In this document: in pieces, positions 16,438-25,814 of the stretch
How the letters are laid out: each line of letters starts with the position of its first letter
Position numbering within the stretch: the stretch's first letter is position 1
Source: Nocardioides jishulii
Lineage (GTDB): Bacteria; Actinomycetota; Actinomycetes; Propionibacteriales; Nocardioidaceae
Length of the DNA: 64,000 nucleotides
NCBI RefSeq assembly: GCF_006007965.1
Contig: NZ_CP040748.1
Span: 248,001 to 312,000, forward strand
Reading direction: 5' to 3'
Position numbers and translations under genes: made by a program
Notes under the pieces: model-generated
The model's input: the letters and a program-made list of their open reading frames with translations, nothing else
What the model was told of the DNA's origin: nothing
The model's database searches: none

Positions 16438-19400
16438 TCATCGCCCCCGGTCGGACATGAAGAAGATCTCGGTCGGCGACACGATGCGAAGGGAGCCTGC
16501 AGGAACTGCCTTTGCCAGGTAGACGCTTCCACCTGCCTGAAACACGGGTTCGCAGAACGCCTCTGGCTCGAGAGCTAGAAGAATGACAGGTCCATGGCGC
16601 TGCGCAGTCCTAATCGCGAGGTGTGGGTCGCTTGAAAGGTGAACCCACTGACGTCCCATGCTCTTGAGTCCCGCCCCGCTAGTGAAAATGCTACTGAGGT
16701 TGCGGGACGAGGTTCCGTGGTACAACGTTGGTCTGCTACTGGCCTCTTGGTACGAGATCTCAACAGGGCGCGTGTGACCGTAACGAGCGCGGATCTTCTT
16801 TCCCCGCAATTCGAACCTGGGCTCGTCAATTGCCGCAGCAACGGTCCAAATCTCGCTGCTGTCGGTGCGTAGTCCGCTGGCATATAGGGAGTCTGAAACG
16901 GCGGCTATGTAGGCCCAGCCTCCACGATCAAGAGTCACGGATGAACCGTGTCTGAGTTCGTAAGCCATTGCCCGAGAAAGGTGCCTCCGCCGGGCATCGC
17001 TAATATTCTTTAGGCCGTCATCTTCGTTTATGGCGGTACCGCGGCGCACAGACCACGTATGTAAAAGGTGGGAAGCCATGTCTCGTATGGCTCGTTCTTT
17101 GGAATCCCGCGAAAGCCACTCGAGCAGTCCCTCGCCGTGCGAGCGTAATGCTTGGTCGCTACTTGGGGCAGTGAGCAGGCCTACTGCCCGTGAGAGGGTG
17201 GCAGCTTCCCACGCGCGCACAAGGCTTCCGTGGTCGACTGCTACTCCGCGTCTGCCCAATTCGTGCCTGTATTGATGAACGAGATGAAGGCGAGTCTTCC
17301 AGCCATGTTCATCAATTGGTAAGAGCGGTCTATCGTCAAGCAACTGCGCCAACTCTAGGCCGACGGGTCGCCAGCCACAGGCTTCAAAGTCTACGGCCAC
17401 CACCGAGTTGTCGGCGCCGACGATCCAGTTGAGCGGATGAGCGTCTCGTCGCGGCAGCAATAGCGGGTCGGGTCCGAAGGTTTTCCACCATTCTTCAAAG
17501 ACTTCCCCTGCATTGCCAACCTGCAAGCCATTCTTCAACCATCGACCAAAGTCCTTCTTCCATAAGTCTCGCCGCACTGAAACCGGATTAGATCTTTGCG
17601 AAAGTAGTTCTGAGGCGTGGATAATAGCAAGATATTGCACGACGGCGTTGAGGATGCTTGAGCGAGTTCCGAGAGGTTGATCCCGCATTGCTTCAACAAG
17701 GATCTCGCCTTTGTGGAACCGCCTAGCTACCAGAATCTCACAACCCTTCGCACGCAAGGAGTCGTCCGCCGGAAGCTGACTCTTCGCCAATGTGGTGGGG
17801 ACTGAGAACCTTGATTCGAGACCGAGCTGTTTCAAATGCCGTTCGAGTCTTGAGACTCGTTCGGTCTCGCGGTCCGCCAGATCATTGAGTGTAGGTTTGA
17901 AGATGAACGTCTCTGAAATAATTCCAGACGGATCTTCGGCAAGATAAACTCCGCTGCGCCCACCCAGATGTTTGCGATCTACCTCTCTGCTTTCAAGGGC
18001 GCGCTGCGCCGCCAATTCATAGAGGCCGGCGAGGTTCCCCACTGAAGCGTGCCGCAAGGCTTCCGCAGCGCCGCTGTCCCAACCCTTCTTGCGAAGTTCA
18101 TAAATAATGGGCTTTGGTAGATCTGAACCCAGCGCCTCAAGTTCGCGCGCGAGCACCAACAAAGGCGTTGGCCACGCTTGGTCGAAGTTTGCAAGTCTTA
18201 GAATATCTTCGATCGCGGCTAGAAGATGGGACCGGAGCGAGGTCGAGCGAAACAGTTGGAATCTGTCGACCGCGTTTTGGAGGCGACTCTCGGGATCGGT
18301 TAGCGGGCCCTGGTCACTCGTCCCTTCGCGAATCTGGACGGCATCTTTCAAGTGGCCTACCTTTTCGGAACTCCATGCACGCCCAACGAGCCGAGCTGCT
18401 ATTTCGCTTTTCGTGGAAGCGGAAATACGACGAATTAGGGCCGAGGAACGCAAGCGTGGCGATAGAGAGTCCAACTGGTGGTCAATGGCCTCCAACAGCT
18501 CCTTGGTTGCCACGCGATCTTGACGCGCCCATTCCTGGGTTTGAGAGCCGACCCCAAACGGCGTCCGAAACCCACGCACCTTTAGGGCATTTGATGGCGG
18601 CAGGGACAAGAAGGCTCGGATTGTGGCGACACGGGCTGCAATCACGGGGTCAGAAACGGCTTTTAGGTTTTCGCACTGAGCTGCAGATCGCGCACGAAAC
18701 TGTTGGCGTCCTGCCTCAGTTTGTGCCGCCTGTGACAACCGCAGCCATGCTTCCGCAATGTGGGAGGACAGCGCTGCAGTGTCGTGTGCGTCCGATCGGC
18801 TCTGCAAACCGACTAGTTCTCGCAACGAATCCGGGTCTCCAGATGCGTCATGAACTCTCAATAAGGCTTCAGCAAGATAGTTGTAGGCATCTGCGTTTTG
18901 ATTTCCGCCGTCCAGTGAGGCCCGAATTCGTTCCACCATCTCGACGGCTTGAGCGGCAGAGAATGCGCCGTGCCGTGATTGCAGCACCAGTGCGACGCCC
19001 AAACGCCCTTGGAACTGGCGCAACTGGCGATGGCGAATCAGGTGTCGATTCTCAATTACTGAGCGCATGTATAGCTCGGACACTCGAAGCCCTCGGAGGA
19101 ATGTCAAGGGCTCTTGCCAGTTCACGCTTTTTGCCCGGCTGTAGAGGGCAAGTGCGATGGCTTCGCGAAGGCGTAGAAGGCGTTTGTCTAAACCCTTGCG
19201 TCGGTCTAGCGTCTCAGCAATTTGTGAGGGGTGCGAACTAATCCAGTGTTCAAGGAGGAGGAGTTCTAGAATCTCCCAGTACGTACGCCGTGTTGCGCTA
19301 TCCATCAGGCGAGGGAAGGCGCGGATTGCAAACCGGTCATCGGTTAGATAGGCCAACCATTCTGTCCCGTAACGGGTGGAGAAGGCCTCGAGATATGCAG

Positions 19401-19503
19401 AGTCCACAGGCTCGCCTAGCAGGCTTAAGAGGTGCGTCGCCTGTGGGCAAAGATGCTGAACGTGACGACCGGTGGCTGCGGCTACCGTCTGATGAGTCCC
19501 CAT
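16438..19503 (-). CDS. Helical domain - kinase-like domain - KptA/Tpt1 RNA 2'-phosphotransferase fusion
   Basis: A 1021-residue single protein. Residues 1-500 are mostly alpha-helical, rich in Leu/Ala/Arg, possibly TPR-like repeats. Residues ~511-770 have a protein-kinase/aminoglycoside-phosphotransferase fold: glycine-rich GGRSGVYLAED (514-524), a lysine in FIFKP (K536), the catalytic loop RRDAHPLNW with D687 and N692, and the metal-binding DFE at 705-707. Residues 842-1015 are a KptA/Tpt1 domain, which removes an RNA 2'-phosphate using NAD+: LSRAMAYELRH (R851, H852), IRARYGH (904-910), YHGTS (H929) and GRQWVHLS (H955) match the conserved motifs. The DNA is visibly lower in G+C than all neighbours, with codons such as ATT, TAT and TTT common, indicating horizontal transfer. 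It is alone, beside decayed genes. Likely acts on RNA; whether the kinase targets RNA, protein or a small molecule is unknown. Confidence 0.82.
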   Translation of the reverse strand: MGTHQTVAAATGRHVQHLCPQATHLLSLLGEPVDSAYLEAFSTRYGTEWLAYLTDDRFAIRAFPRLMDSATRRTYWEILELLLLEHWISSHPSQIAETLDRRKGLDKRLLRLREAIALALYSRAKSVNWQEPLTFLRGLRVSELYMRSVIENRHLIRHRQLRQFQGRLGVALVLQSRHGAFSAAQAVEMVERIRASLDGGNQNADAYNYLAEALLRVHDASGDPDSLRELVGLQSRSDAHDTAALSSHIAEAWLRLSQAAQTEAGRQQFRARSAAQCENLKAVSDPVIAARVATIRAFLSLPPSNALKVRGFRTPFGVGSQTQEWARQDRVATKELLEAIDHQLDSLSPRLRSSALIRRISASTKSEIAARLVGRAWSSEKVGHLKDAVQIREGTSDQGPLTDPESRLQNAVDRFQLFRSTSLRSHLLAAIEDILRLANFDQAWPTPLLVLARELEALGSDLPKPIIYELRKKGWDSGAAEALRHASVGNLAGLYELAAQRALESREVDRKHLGGRSGVYLAEDPSGIISETFIFKPTLNDLADRETERVSRLERHLKQLGLESRFSVPTTLAKSQLPADDSLRAKGCEILVARRFHKGEILVEAMRDQPLGTRSSILNAVVQYLAIIHASELLSQRSNPVSVRRDLWKKDFGRWLKNGLQVGNAGEVFEEWWKTFGPDPLLLPRRDAHPLNWIVGADNSVVAVDFEACGWRPVGLELAQLLDDRPLLPIDEHGWKTRLHLVHQYRHELGRRGVAVDHGSLVRAWEAATLSRAVGLLTAPSSDQALRSHGEGLLEWLSRDSKERAIRDMASHLLHTWSVRRGTAINEDDGLKNISDARRRHLSRAMAYELRHGSSVTLDRGGWAYIAAVSDSLYASGLRTDSSEIWTVAAAIDEPRFELRGKKIRARYGHTRPVEISYQEASSRPTLYHGTSSRNLSSIFTSGAGLKSMGRQWVHLSSDPHLAIRTAQRHGPVILLALEPEAFCEPVFQAGGSVYLAKAVPAGSLRIVSPTEIFFMSDRGR

Positions 19504-19589
19504 GGGCTCAGGCTATTGGACCGGCAGCGTTAAGGGTTCGAACACACGTAGACAGGATCCAAGGCGATGTCCTGTAGCCACCGCGTACG

Positions 19590-19634
19590 AACGCAGAAGG
19601 GCCGCACCCACCGGGTGCGGCCCTTCGTTGCGTT
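19590..19634. terminator. Strong hairpin terminator after fadE5
   Basis: Arms GAAGGGCCGCACCC and GGGTGCGGCCCTTC with a 3-base loop, extended by AACGC/GCGTT, lie 9 bp after the fadE5 stop on the minus strand. It insulates the island gene downstream from fadE5 transcription. Confidence 0.9.
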
Positions 19635-19642
19635 GCGTCAGA

Positions 19643-21523
19643 TCAGAACGCAGCCTCGTCGATCTCCATGATCGAGTTGTCGGTCGCCTGGGCGATCGCG
19701 AGCTCGGAGGAGATCTTGGGGAGGTTCTGCGTGGCGAACCAGGACGCCGCGGCGACCTTGCCCTCGTAGAACGCCTTGTCCTTGGCGGAGACGTCGCCGC
19801 CCAGCTTGGCCAGCGCGACCTCGGCACCCTTGAGCAGGAGCCAGCCGCAGATGACGTCGCCGAGCACCATCAGCACGCGGGTGGTGTTGAGGCCGACCTT
19901 GTAGATGTTCTTGATGTCCTCCTGGGCGGACATCAGGTCGTTGATCATGTGACCGACCAGCGTGTTGGCGTCCTCGAGGGCCTTGGCCAGCAGGCCACGC
20001 TCGACCTTGAGGCGCTCGTCGGCGTCGGCGGCGCCGATGAAGGCCTCGATCTCCTTGGCCAGGTGGCCCAGGGCGGCGCCCTGGTTCTTCACGATCTTGC
20101 GGAAGAAGAAGTCCTGGCCCTGGATCGCGGTGGTGCCCTCGTACAGGGTGTCGATCTTGGCGTCGCGGACGTACTGCTCGAGCGGGTACTCCTGCAGGAA
20201 GCCGGAGCCGCCGAAGGTCTGCAGCGACTCGGTGCCGAGCAGGACCCACGAACGCTCGGAGCCGTAGCCCTTGACGATCGGGAGCAGCAGGTCGTTGACG
20301 GCGACGGCCATCCGGGCCTCGTCGGAGTCGGAGCGACCCTCGTGCTCGGCCAGGTAGACCTGGTCCTGCCAGCTGGCGGTGTAGAGCACCAGCGAACGCA
20401 TGGCCTCGGCGAACGCCTTCTGGGTCATCAGCGAGCGACGCACGTCGGGGTGGTGCGTGATGGTGACGCGCGGGGCGGTCTTGTCGGCCGACTGGGTGAG
20501 GTCGGCGCCCTGGACGCGGGACTTGGCGTACTCGAGAGCGTTCAGGTAGCCGGTCGACAGCGTCGCGATGGCCTTGGTGCCGACCATCATGCGGGCGTTC
20601 TCGATGACGTCGAACATCTGCGCGATGCCGTTGTGCACCTCGCCGACGAGCCAGCCCTTGGCGGGCTCGCCGCCACCGACCTGCGGGTCGCCGAAGGTGA
20701 CCTCGCACGTGTTGGAGACCTTGATGCCCATCTTGTGCTCGACGTTGGTCACGTAGATGCCGTTGCGCTCACCCGTGAGCTCGCCGGTCTCGTGGTCGAA
20801 GTGCCACTCGGGCATCCAGAAGAGCGAGAGGCCCTTGGTGCCGGGGCCGCCAGCGCCCTCGACGCCCTCGGGGCGGGCGAGGACCAGGTGCATGACGTTC
20901 TCGGTCATGTCGTTGGTGGCGGAGGTGATGAAGCGCTTCACGCCGGTGACGTTCCACGAGCCGTCCTCGTTGGGGGTGGCCTTCGTGCGGCCGGCGCCGA
21001 CGTCGGAACCCGCGTCGGGCTCGGTGAGCACCATGGTGCAGCCCCACTGGCGCTCGACCATGATCTCGGCGATGCGCTTGTCGCGCTCGACGCCGTTGGC
21101 GTTGTTCCAGATGACACCGGCGAACGGGGCGCCGGCGGCGTACATCCACACGGGGGCGTTGGCGCCGAGCACCATCTCGCCCAGGGCCCACACGATGGAC
21201 GGCGGGGCGGGGGTGCCGCCGAGCTCCTCACGGATCTGCAGGCGCCAGAACTCAGCGTCCATCCAGGCCTGGTAGGACTTCTTGAACGTGTCGCTGATGG
21301 GGGCAGCGTGGGTCTTCGGGTCGAAGACCGGCGGGTTGCGGTCGCTGTCCTCGTAGGAGGCGGCGAGGTCCTCGCGCGAGAGGCGCTCGACCTCCGCCAG
21401 CACCTCACGAGCGGTCTCGCCGTCGACCTCGGCGAAGGGTCCCTGGCCAAGGATCTCGTCGCGGCCGAGCACCTCGAAGAGGTTGAACTCGATGTCGCGC
21501 AGGTTGCTCTTGTAGTGGCTCAC
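19643..21523 (-). CDS. fadE5: Acyl-CoA dehydrogenase, FadE5-type
   Basis: A 626-residue acyl-CoA dehydrogenase that catalyses the first, FAD-dependent step of beta-oxidation. It starts [20 protein letters not shown], the signature opening of the mycobacterial FadE5 group. Family motifs include [18 protein letters not shown] (flavin/substrate loop), [20 protein letters not shown] and [16 protein letters not shown]; a C-terminal AcdC-like helical extension brings it to the ~610-residue length of FadE5. GTG at 21523 follows AGGTGGGG and fits the family start; upstream codons do not. A palindromic operator-like site about 100 bp upstream resembles one before etfD, the membrane acceptor that reoxidises electrons from such enzymes. 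Symbol given by family resemblance. Confidence 0.85.
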   Translation of the reverse strand: MSHYKSNLRDIEFNLFEVLGRDEILGQGPFAEVDGETAREVLAEVERLSREDLAASYEDSDRNPPVFDPKTHAAPISDTFKKSYQAWMDAEFWRLQIREELGGTPAPPSIVWALGEMVLGANAPVWMYAAGAPFAGVIWNNANGVERDKRIAEIMVERQWGCTMVLTEPDAGSDVGAGRTKATPNEDGSWNVTGVKRFITSATNDMTENVMHLVLARPEGVEGAGGPGTKGLSLFWMPEWHFDHETGELTGERNGIYVTNVEHKMGIKVSNTCEVTFGDPQVGGGEPAKGWLVGEVHNGIAQMFDVIENARMMVGTKAIATLSTGYLNALEYAKSRVQGADLTQSADKTAPRVTITHHPDVRRSLMTQKAFAEAMRSLVLYTASWQDQVYLAEHEGRSDSDEARMAVAVNDLLLPIVKGYGSERSWVLLGTESLQTFGGSGFLQEYPLEQYVRDAKIDTLYEGTTAIQGQDFFFRKIVKNQGAALGHLAKEIEAFIGAADADERLKVERGLLAKALEDANTLVGHMINDLMSAQEDIKNIYKVGLNTTRVLMVLGDVICGWLLLKGAEVALAKLGGDVSAKDKAFYEGKVAAASWFATQNLPKISSELAIAQATDNSIMEIDEAAF

Positions 21524-21624
21524 TGCCCCACCTGTTCCTATCCGTTCTCGAACCACGCCTCGGTTGGGGCGGGGTCTGTCGTCCACGTGAGATGAAGGAT
21601 GCTCCCGCGGTGATCCCTGCGGTG

Positions 21625-21638
21625 CTACCAGTCAGTAA
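21625..21638. promoter_or_regulatory. Putative fatty-acid-regulon operator upstream of fadE5
   Basis: CTACCAGTCAGTAA (reverse complement TTACTGACTGGTAG) is a quasi-palindrome of the TTACYGRYCRGTAA type bound by TetR-family lipid regulators. A related site lies upstream of etfD (37529) and a perfect TACCGGTCGGTA-type core upstream of the malyl-CoA lyase gene (54061). Confidence 0.5.
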
Positions 21639-21797
21639 CTTAGATTGTGCCCTGAGATCCGTGCTCGCGCAACACGCAACCCGGTGATCCGGACAACTCT
21701 GATCCCCGCCGTCCCGCCCGCTTGACGTGGCAAACCCTCCAATGTTTATTATTTCGGGTTAGTTAGGCAAGACGGATTTCGCGATACGGATGGGCTC

Positions 21798-22721
21798 ATG
21801 CGGCAACTGATCGTCCTCGGACTGGTGGGCTTCCTCGCCCAGCTCATCGACGGGTCCCTGGGCATGGCCTACGGGGTCACCTCCTCGACGCTGCTGCTCG
21901 CAGCCGGAGTCGCCCCGGCGGCGGCGTCGGCCGCGGTCCACTTCTCCGAGATCGGCACCTCGCTGGTCTCCGGCTTCAGCCACCACAAGCTCGGCAACGT
22001 CGACTGGCGCACGGTCGGGATCCTGGCCGGCCCCGGCTTCGTCGGCGCCTTCCTCGGCGCCACCCTGCTGGTGAACCTCGACGGCGAGATGGCCAAGCCG
22101 ATCGTGGCCTGCATCCTGCTTGCCCTGGGCTTCTACGTGGTGTGGCGCTTCCTGGTGCTGGGCGGACGCCGGCCCACCTTCAAGGGGCGCCCCTCCGCGG
22201 GCTTCCTCGCCCCGATGGGTCTCTTCGGTGGCGCGCTCGACTCGATCGGCGGCGGTGGCTGGGGTCCGGTCGGCACCACCACGCTGCTCTCCTCTGGGCG
22301 GCTCGAGCCGCGCAAGGTGATCGGCTCGATCGACACCTCCGAGTTCGTCGTCGCCGTCGGCGGGTCCCTGGGCTTCCTCGCGGGACTGGGGGCGGCCAAC
22401 ATCGAGTGGGGCTACGCCATCGCGCTCCTGGTGGGCGGCATCTTCGCCGCCCCGATCGCCGCGATGCTGGTGCGCCACCTCCCGGCCCGCATCCTGGGTG
22501 TGGCCGCGGGCGGGCTGATCATCGTCACCAACAGCCGGACGTTGGCGCTCTCGTTCGACGCCGCGTCCAGCACGGTGTGGACCCTGATGGCCGTCCTCTT
22601 CGTGGTCTGGATGGCCGCGCTGGCAGTCGCCATCCGCAACGAGCGCCTCTCGCGGCGCAACGCGGGCTCGTCGCCCGAGGAGGCGCCGGACGACGACGTA
22701 CGCCTCCAGGCTGCAGGCTGA
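21798..22721 (+). CDS. TauE/SafE-family sulfite/organosulfonate exporter
   Basis: A 307-residue membrane protein with about eight helices and the two internally repeated TauE/SafE motifs: GFLAQLIDGSLGMAYGVTSS near the N-terminus and LFGGALDSIGGGGWGPVGTT in the middle. Members export sulfite, sulfonates or related sulfur anions. A marked AT-rich patch (TGTTTATTATTT around 21741) 50 bp upstream is a likely promoter. The Rrf2-family regulator 17 bp downstream is probably cotranscribed and may control sulfur metabolism, which fits an exporter of sulfur compounds. Confidence 0.85.
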   Translation: MRQLIVLGLVGFLAQLIDGSLGMAYGVTSSTLLLAAGVAPAAASAAVHFSEIGTSLVSGFSHHKLGNVDWRTVGILAGPGFVGAFLGATLLVNLDGEMAKPIVACILLALGFYVVWRFLVLGGRRPTFKGRPSAGFLAPMGLFGGALDSIGGGGWGPVGTTTLLSSGRLEPRKVIGSIDTSEFVVAVGGSLGFLAGLGAANIEWGYAIALLVGGIFAAPIAAMLVRHLPARILGVAAGGLIIVTNSRTLALSFDAASSTVWTLMAVLFVVWMAALAVAIRNERLSRRNAGSSPEEAPDDDVRLQAAG

Positions 22722-22738
22722 TCTGACACACTGACCCC

Positions 22739-23197
22739 ATGCGCGTCTCCGCCAAGTCTGACTACGCCCTCCGTGCCCTCATCGAGATGGCCGGGAGCAC
22801 CGACGGTCGTCCCGTCAGTGCAGAAGAGCTCGGACGTCGCCAGGAGATCCCGCACGGCTTCCTCCAGGCGATCCTCGCCGACCTGCGCAAGGCGGGCGTC
22901 GTCGTCTCCCAGCGCGGCCAGTCCGGCGGCTGGCGGCTGGGCCGTGACGCCAGCGAGGTCTCGGTGGCCGACGTGATCCGCGCCGTCGACGGCCCGCTGG
23001 TCTCCGTCTACGGCCTGCGCCCCGAGTCCGTGCAGTACAACGACTCCGCCGAGGTCCTCCAGCACGTCTGGATCGCCGCGCGCCACTCACTGCGCGACGT
23101 CTTCGAGCAGGTCTCGATCGCCCAGCTCGCCTCCGCCAAGCTCCCGGAGGCGGTCACCTCGCGCACTGCCGACGAGGACGCCTGGCAGCCGCACTGA
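22739..23197 (+). CDS. Rrf2-family transcriptional regulator
   Basis: A 152-residue winged-helix regulator. MRVSAKSDYALRALIEMA, then EIPHGFLQAILADLRKAGVV and SQRGQSGGWRLGRDASEVSV, are the canonical Rrf2 recognition region and wing. The three cysteines that hold an iron-sulfur cluster in IscR/NsrR are absent, so it is more like CymR-type Rrf2 proteins that respond through partner proteins or small molecules in cysteine metabolism. It follows the TauE exporter by 17 bp, suggesting an autoregulated sulfur-stress unit. Confidence 0.85.
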   Translation: MRVSAKSDYALRALIEMAGSTDGRPVSAEELGRRQEIPHGFLQAILADLRKAGVVVSQRGQSGGWRLGRDASEVSVADVIRAVDGPLVSVYGLRPESVQYNDSAEVLQHVWIAARHSLRDVFEQVSIAQLASAKLPEAVTSRTADEDAWQPH

Positions 23198-23201
23198 TTC
23201 T

Positions 23202-23837
23202 TCAGTCAGCCTTCGGCCGGGTCGTGAGCCAGGTCAGCAGCGGGCGCAGGGTCTCCCAGTCCGTGCGTACGCGCTCGACCAGGTCTGGCCCGAGCGCGTC
23301 GGCCTCGAAGCCGTAGGGGCGACCGACGAAGAGCTGCTTGTGCCGCAGCAGCTCGATCCGCGGGTGGTCGACGGTATAGCCACGAGGCGCGGTCTTGACG
23401 CGGTCGCCGCCGATCTCCCAGCCCTCCTTCTCGTAGCGCTTCACCAGCCGCGTGAGTGCCTTGCCCGACTTCTCGTCATCGATCGCCGCGCGCACCGCCG
23501 CCAGTCGCGGGCCCGTGGCCTCGTAGAAGCCGGCGCCGACCCGCGTACCGCGCGGGGAGAGCTCGAAGTACCAGCCCGTGCGCGGCGCCACCGCCACGAA
23601 CATGCCCTGGTGGGTCTTGTACGGCGTCTTGTCGGCGCGGAAGCGCACGTCGCGGTAGGGCCGGAAGATCTTCGCCGCGCCGAACTGGGGCTCCAGCGCG
23701 GCGGCGAGCGCCTCGAAGGGGCGGCGTACGGCGTCGAGGTAGACGTGCTTGTTGGCCTCCCAGAAGGCCTTCGAGTTGTCCATCTCGAGGTCGTCGTAGA
23801 AATCGAGCGCTGCGGTGGGGAAGCCGTTGAACTGCAC
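23202..23837 (-). CDS. DUF2461 domain-containing protein
   Basis: A 211-residue cytoplasmic protein matching DUF2461: FPTAALDFYDDLEMDNSKAF near the N-terminus, then FRPYRDVRFRADKTPYKTHQ and a central WYFELSPRGTRVGAGFYEA. The family is widespread and structurally alpha/beta, with unknown function. A GTG start at 23837 gives the standard family N-terminus. It converges on the Rrf2 gene with only 4 bp between stops. Confidence 0.85.
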   Translation of the reverse strand: MQFNGFPTAALDFYDDLEMDNSKAFWEANKHVYLDAVRRPFEALAAALEPQFGAAKIFRPYRDVRFRADKTPYKTHQGMFVAVAPRTGWYFELSPRGTRVGAGFYEATGPRLAAVRAAIDDEKSGKALTRLVKRYEKEGWEIGGDRVKTAPRGYTVDHPRIELLRHKQLFVGRPYGFEADALGPDLVERVRTDWETLRPLLTWLTTRPKAD

Positions 23838-23917
23838 GCGATCACCCTAGGCGGGCATGCAACCAAACGCGTGCCTCGTGAGTCGTATCCCTGACAGGCT
23901 GCTGGCAGGAGGGCGCA

Positions 23918-24463
23918 ATGGGCGAGGCACCGGGCGCGACGGACGAGGTGGTGGCGCGCCTCTTCGAGGCTGCCTATCGACGCCTCGTCCTGCAGCTGCT
24001 CGGCGTCTGCGGTGACCTGACCGAGGCCGAGGAGGTCGTCCAGGAGGCGTTCGTACGGGCGGTGGCCCGCGGCCGACGCTTCCAGGAGCTCGACAACCCC
24101 GAGGCGTGGCTGCGCACGGTCGCCGTCAACCAGGCCCGCAGCCGACAAAGGCGTCGGAAGCTGGGCGAGGCGCTCCACCTGGCCCGGGGGCGCGAGTCCC
24201 GTCCTGTCAGCGACCTGTCGGACGCCAGCACTGACCGCGTGGTGCTGCTGGCGGCGATGCAGCAGCTACCCACCACCCAGCGCGAGGCGATCGCCCTGCA
24301 CCACCTGGCGGACCTGCCGGTTGCCGAGGTCGCACAGACGCTCGGGGTGCCGGTCGGCACGGTCAAGGCGCGGCTCAGCCGCGGGCGTACGGCGCTGGCA
24401 ACGCTTCTCGGGGACGACGCTCCGGCACCCGTTGGCTCCGAACTCCTGGGAGGTGAGGCATGA
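23918..24463 (+). CDS. ECF RNA polymerase sigma factor
   Basis: A 181-residue sigma-70-family factor. Region 2 (about residues 12-75) includes LTEAEEVVQEAFVRAVARG and WLRTVAVNQARSRQRRR; region 4 (about 108-160) includes LPTTQREAIALHHLADLPVA followed by EVAQTLGVPVGTVKARLSRGR. It resembles SigE/SigM-type actinobacterial ECF factors. The stop overlaps the next gene's ATG by 4 bp, so the membrane protein downstream is presumably its anti-sigma or signalling partner. Confidence 0.88.
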   Translation: MGEAPGATDEVVARLFEAAYRRLVLQLLGVCGDLTEAEEVVQEAFVRAVARGRRFQELDNPEAWLRTVAVNQARSRQRRRKLGEALHLARGRESRPVSDLSDASTDRVVLLAAMQQLPTTQREAIALHHLADLPVAEVAQTLGVPVGTVKARLSRGRTALATLLGDDAPAPVGSELLGGEA

Positions 24464-25749
24464 ACCGTCTCGACGACCTGCTCCGTGGCGAGCGGGAGCG
24501 CGCCCACCGGCTCCGGTTGGAGCCGCCGGCGTTCGGGGAGATTCGAGCCCGGGGCGTACGCCGTCGTGCCCGCCGCCGCGCCGCAGCGGTCGGCAGCGTC
24601 GCGGCGTTGGCTGCCGTGGTCGTGCTCGGCGGTCAGGCGGTGCTGGACGGCCCGTCGGCACGCGAGCCGCTGCCCCCGGCGACCTCCCCGGCGCCTGACC
24701 CGACGGCGCCGTCGCGGCCCACCCCGGTGCCGCCTAGCGGGACGGAGCGGGACGCCCCGAGCCCCGACCCGACGCTGCTGACCTTGGCCGTCGCGCCCGA
24801 GGACGAGGACGTACGCGCCAGCCTCTGGTGGCGTTGCGCCAAGCGTTGCCAGGGCGGAAAGTTCGAGCTGCTGCTCACCCGCGACGGATTCGCGACGTCG
24901 GTCTCGGTCCCGGTGCCGGACGCCGAGGAATCGACGATCACGCCGCTGGGCGGCGACGCCTTCCACATGACCGCCGACGACGGCTCCTTCATCGCCCGCA
25001 CGGACGGCACGACCACGGCGGTACGGCCAGACGGCGACCCCGGTCCGCTCGCGGAGGGCGAGGTGCTGGTGCGTTCCGCGACCTGGGGCGGCCGTCCCAT
25101 CGGTCTCGACCCCGACACGGGTCGGGCCCACCTCCTCGCGACTCCCGACGTGGATGTCGACCTGCAGATCCAGCCGGACGGCACCATGGTCGGGTGGACG
25201 TGGTCCCGGGAGGGCAGGGCCTCGGTGGTCTGGTCGGTGGATTCTGGCCGGAGCTGGCAGGAGAAGACTCTCCCCACCATCGGTGGACGGGACCACGTCA
25301 CGGTGCTGCCGTCAGCCAGGCCCGGAACGCTCGCCGTGGTGGAGTCCGCGGACATGGGTGAGGACCCTGCCGGCGCCCTCAAGCCGCGGCTGACTCGTGT
25401 GCACCGCTCGACGGACGGTGGCAGGACGTGGCAGACCATCGAGGTCGAGGGTGCGCCTCGAGCGCTCGTCCGCAAGGGCGGGATCACGGCTGACGGGCGA
25501 CTCGTGGTCGACGTGGAGGAGTGGGCCGACGGCGCGGGGCCAGAGCGTGAGGCCGGCATCCACGCCACCACCGAGGTGGACTGGTCACGGTTCACCCTCA
25601 TGCGGGCCAGGCCCACGGACGTCTCCCAGGACGTCCACGTCGAGGCGACGGCACGTGGCCTGGTGGTGACGGCGATCCATGACGGCGTGGGCGTCGTGGA
25701 CGTGTCGCGTGACGCGGGCCAGACGTGGCGTCGCCTCACCGCGCGCTGA
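24460..25749 (+). CDS. Membrane-anchored BNR/sialidase-like protein, probable sigma partner
   Basis: A 429-residue protein with a short basic cytoplasmic N-terminus (about 50 residues, including MNRLDDLLRGERERAHRLRL), one membrane helix (VGSVAALAAVVVLGGQAVL), a proline-rich linker, and a ~340-residue extracytoplasmic domain with Asp-box-like turns such as SVDSGRSWQEKTL, STDGGRTWQTIEV and SRDAGQTWRRL. This S-x-D-x-G-x-T-W pattern is the BNR repeat of sialidase-like propellers. Translational coupling to the sigma gene suggests a sensor/anti-sigma role, but no zinc-binding anti-sigma motif is visible. Confidence 0.78.
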   Translation: MNRLDDLLRGERERAHRLRLEPPAFGEIRARGVRRRARRRAAAVGSVAALAAVVVLGGQAVLDGPSAREPLPPATSPAPDPTAPSRPTPVPPSGTERDAPSPDPTLLTLAVAPEDEDVRASLWWRCAKRCQGGKFELLLTRDGFATSVSVPVPDAEESTITPLGGDAFHMTADDGSFIARTDGTTTAVRPDGDPGPLAEGEVLVRSATWGGRPIGLDPDTGRAHLLATPDVDVDLQIQPDGTMVGWTWSREGRASVVWSVDSGRSWQEKTLPTIGGRDHVTVLPSARPGTLAVVESADMGEDPAGALKPRLTRVHRSTDGGRTWQTIEVEGAPRALVRKGGITADGRLVVDVEEWADGAGPEREAGIHATTEVDWSRFTLMRARPTDVSQDVHVEATARGLVVTAIHDGVGVVDVSRDAGQTWRRLTAR

Positions 25750-25765
25750 CGTACGTACGTGAAAG

Positions 25766-25810
25766 AAGCGGGAGGGTTGGGGCCACCAGGTGACCCGAAC
25801 CCTCCCGCTT
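25766..25810. terminator. Shared hairpin terminator
   Basis: Arms AAGCGGGAGGGTT and AACCCTCCCGCTT form a 13-bp stem with a ~19-base loop, between the BNR-protein stop and the 3' end of the convergent tRNA gene. It can serve both transcripts. Confidence 0.8.
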
Positions 25811-25814
25811 CGGT

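Noticed and set aside
19533-19543. AGGGTTCGAAC resembling a tRNA T-arm, as a possible attachment site of the island
   Set aside because: No other tRNA stems or matching repeat at the other island end were found.
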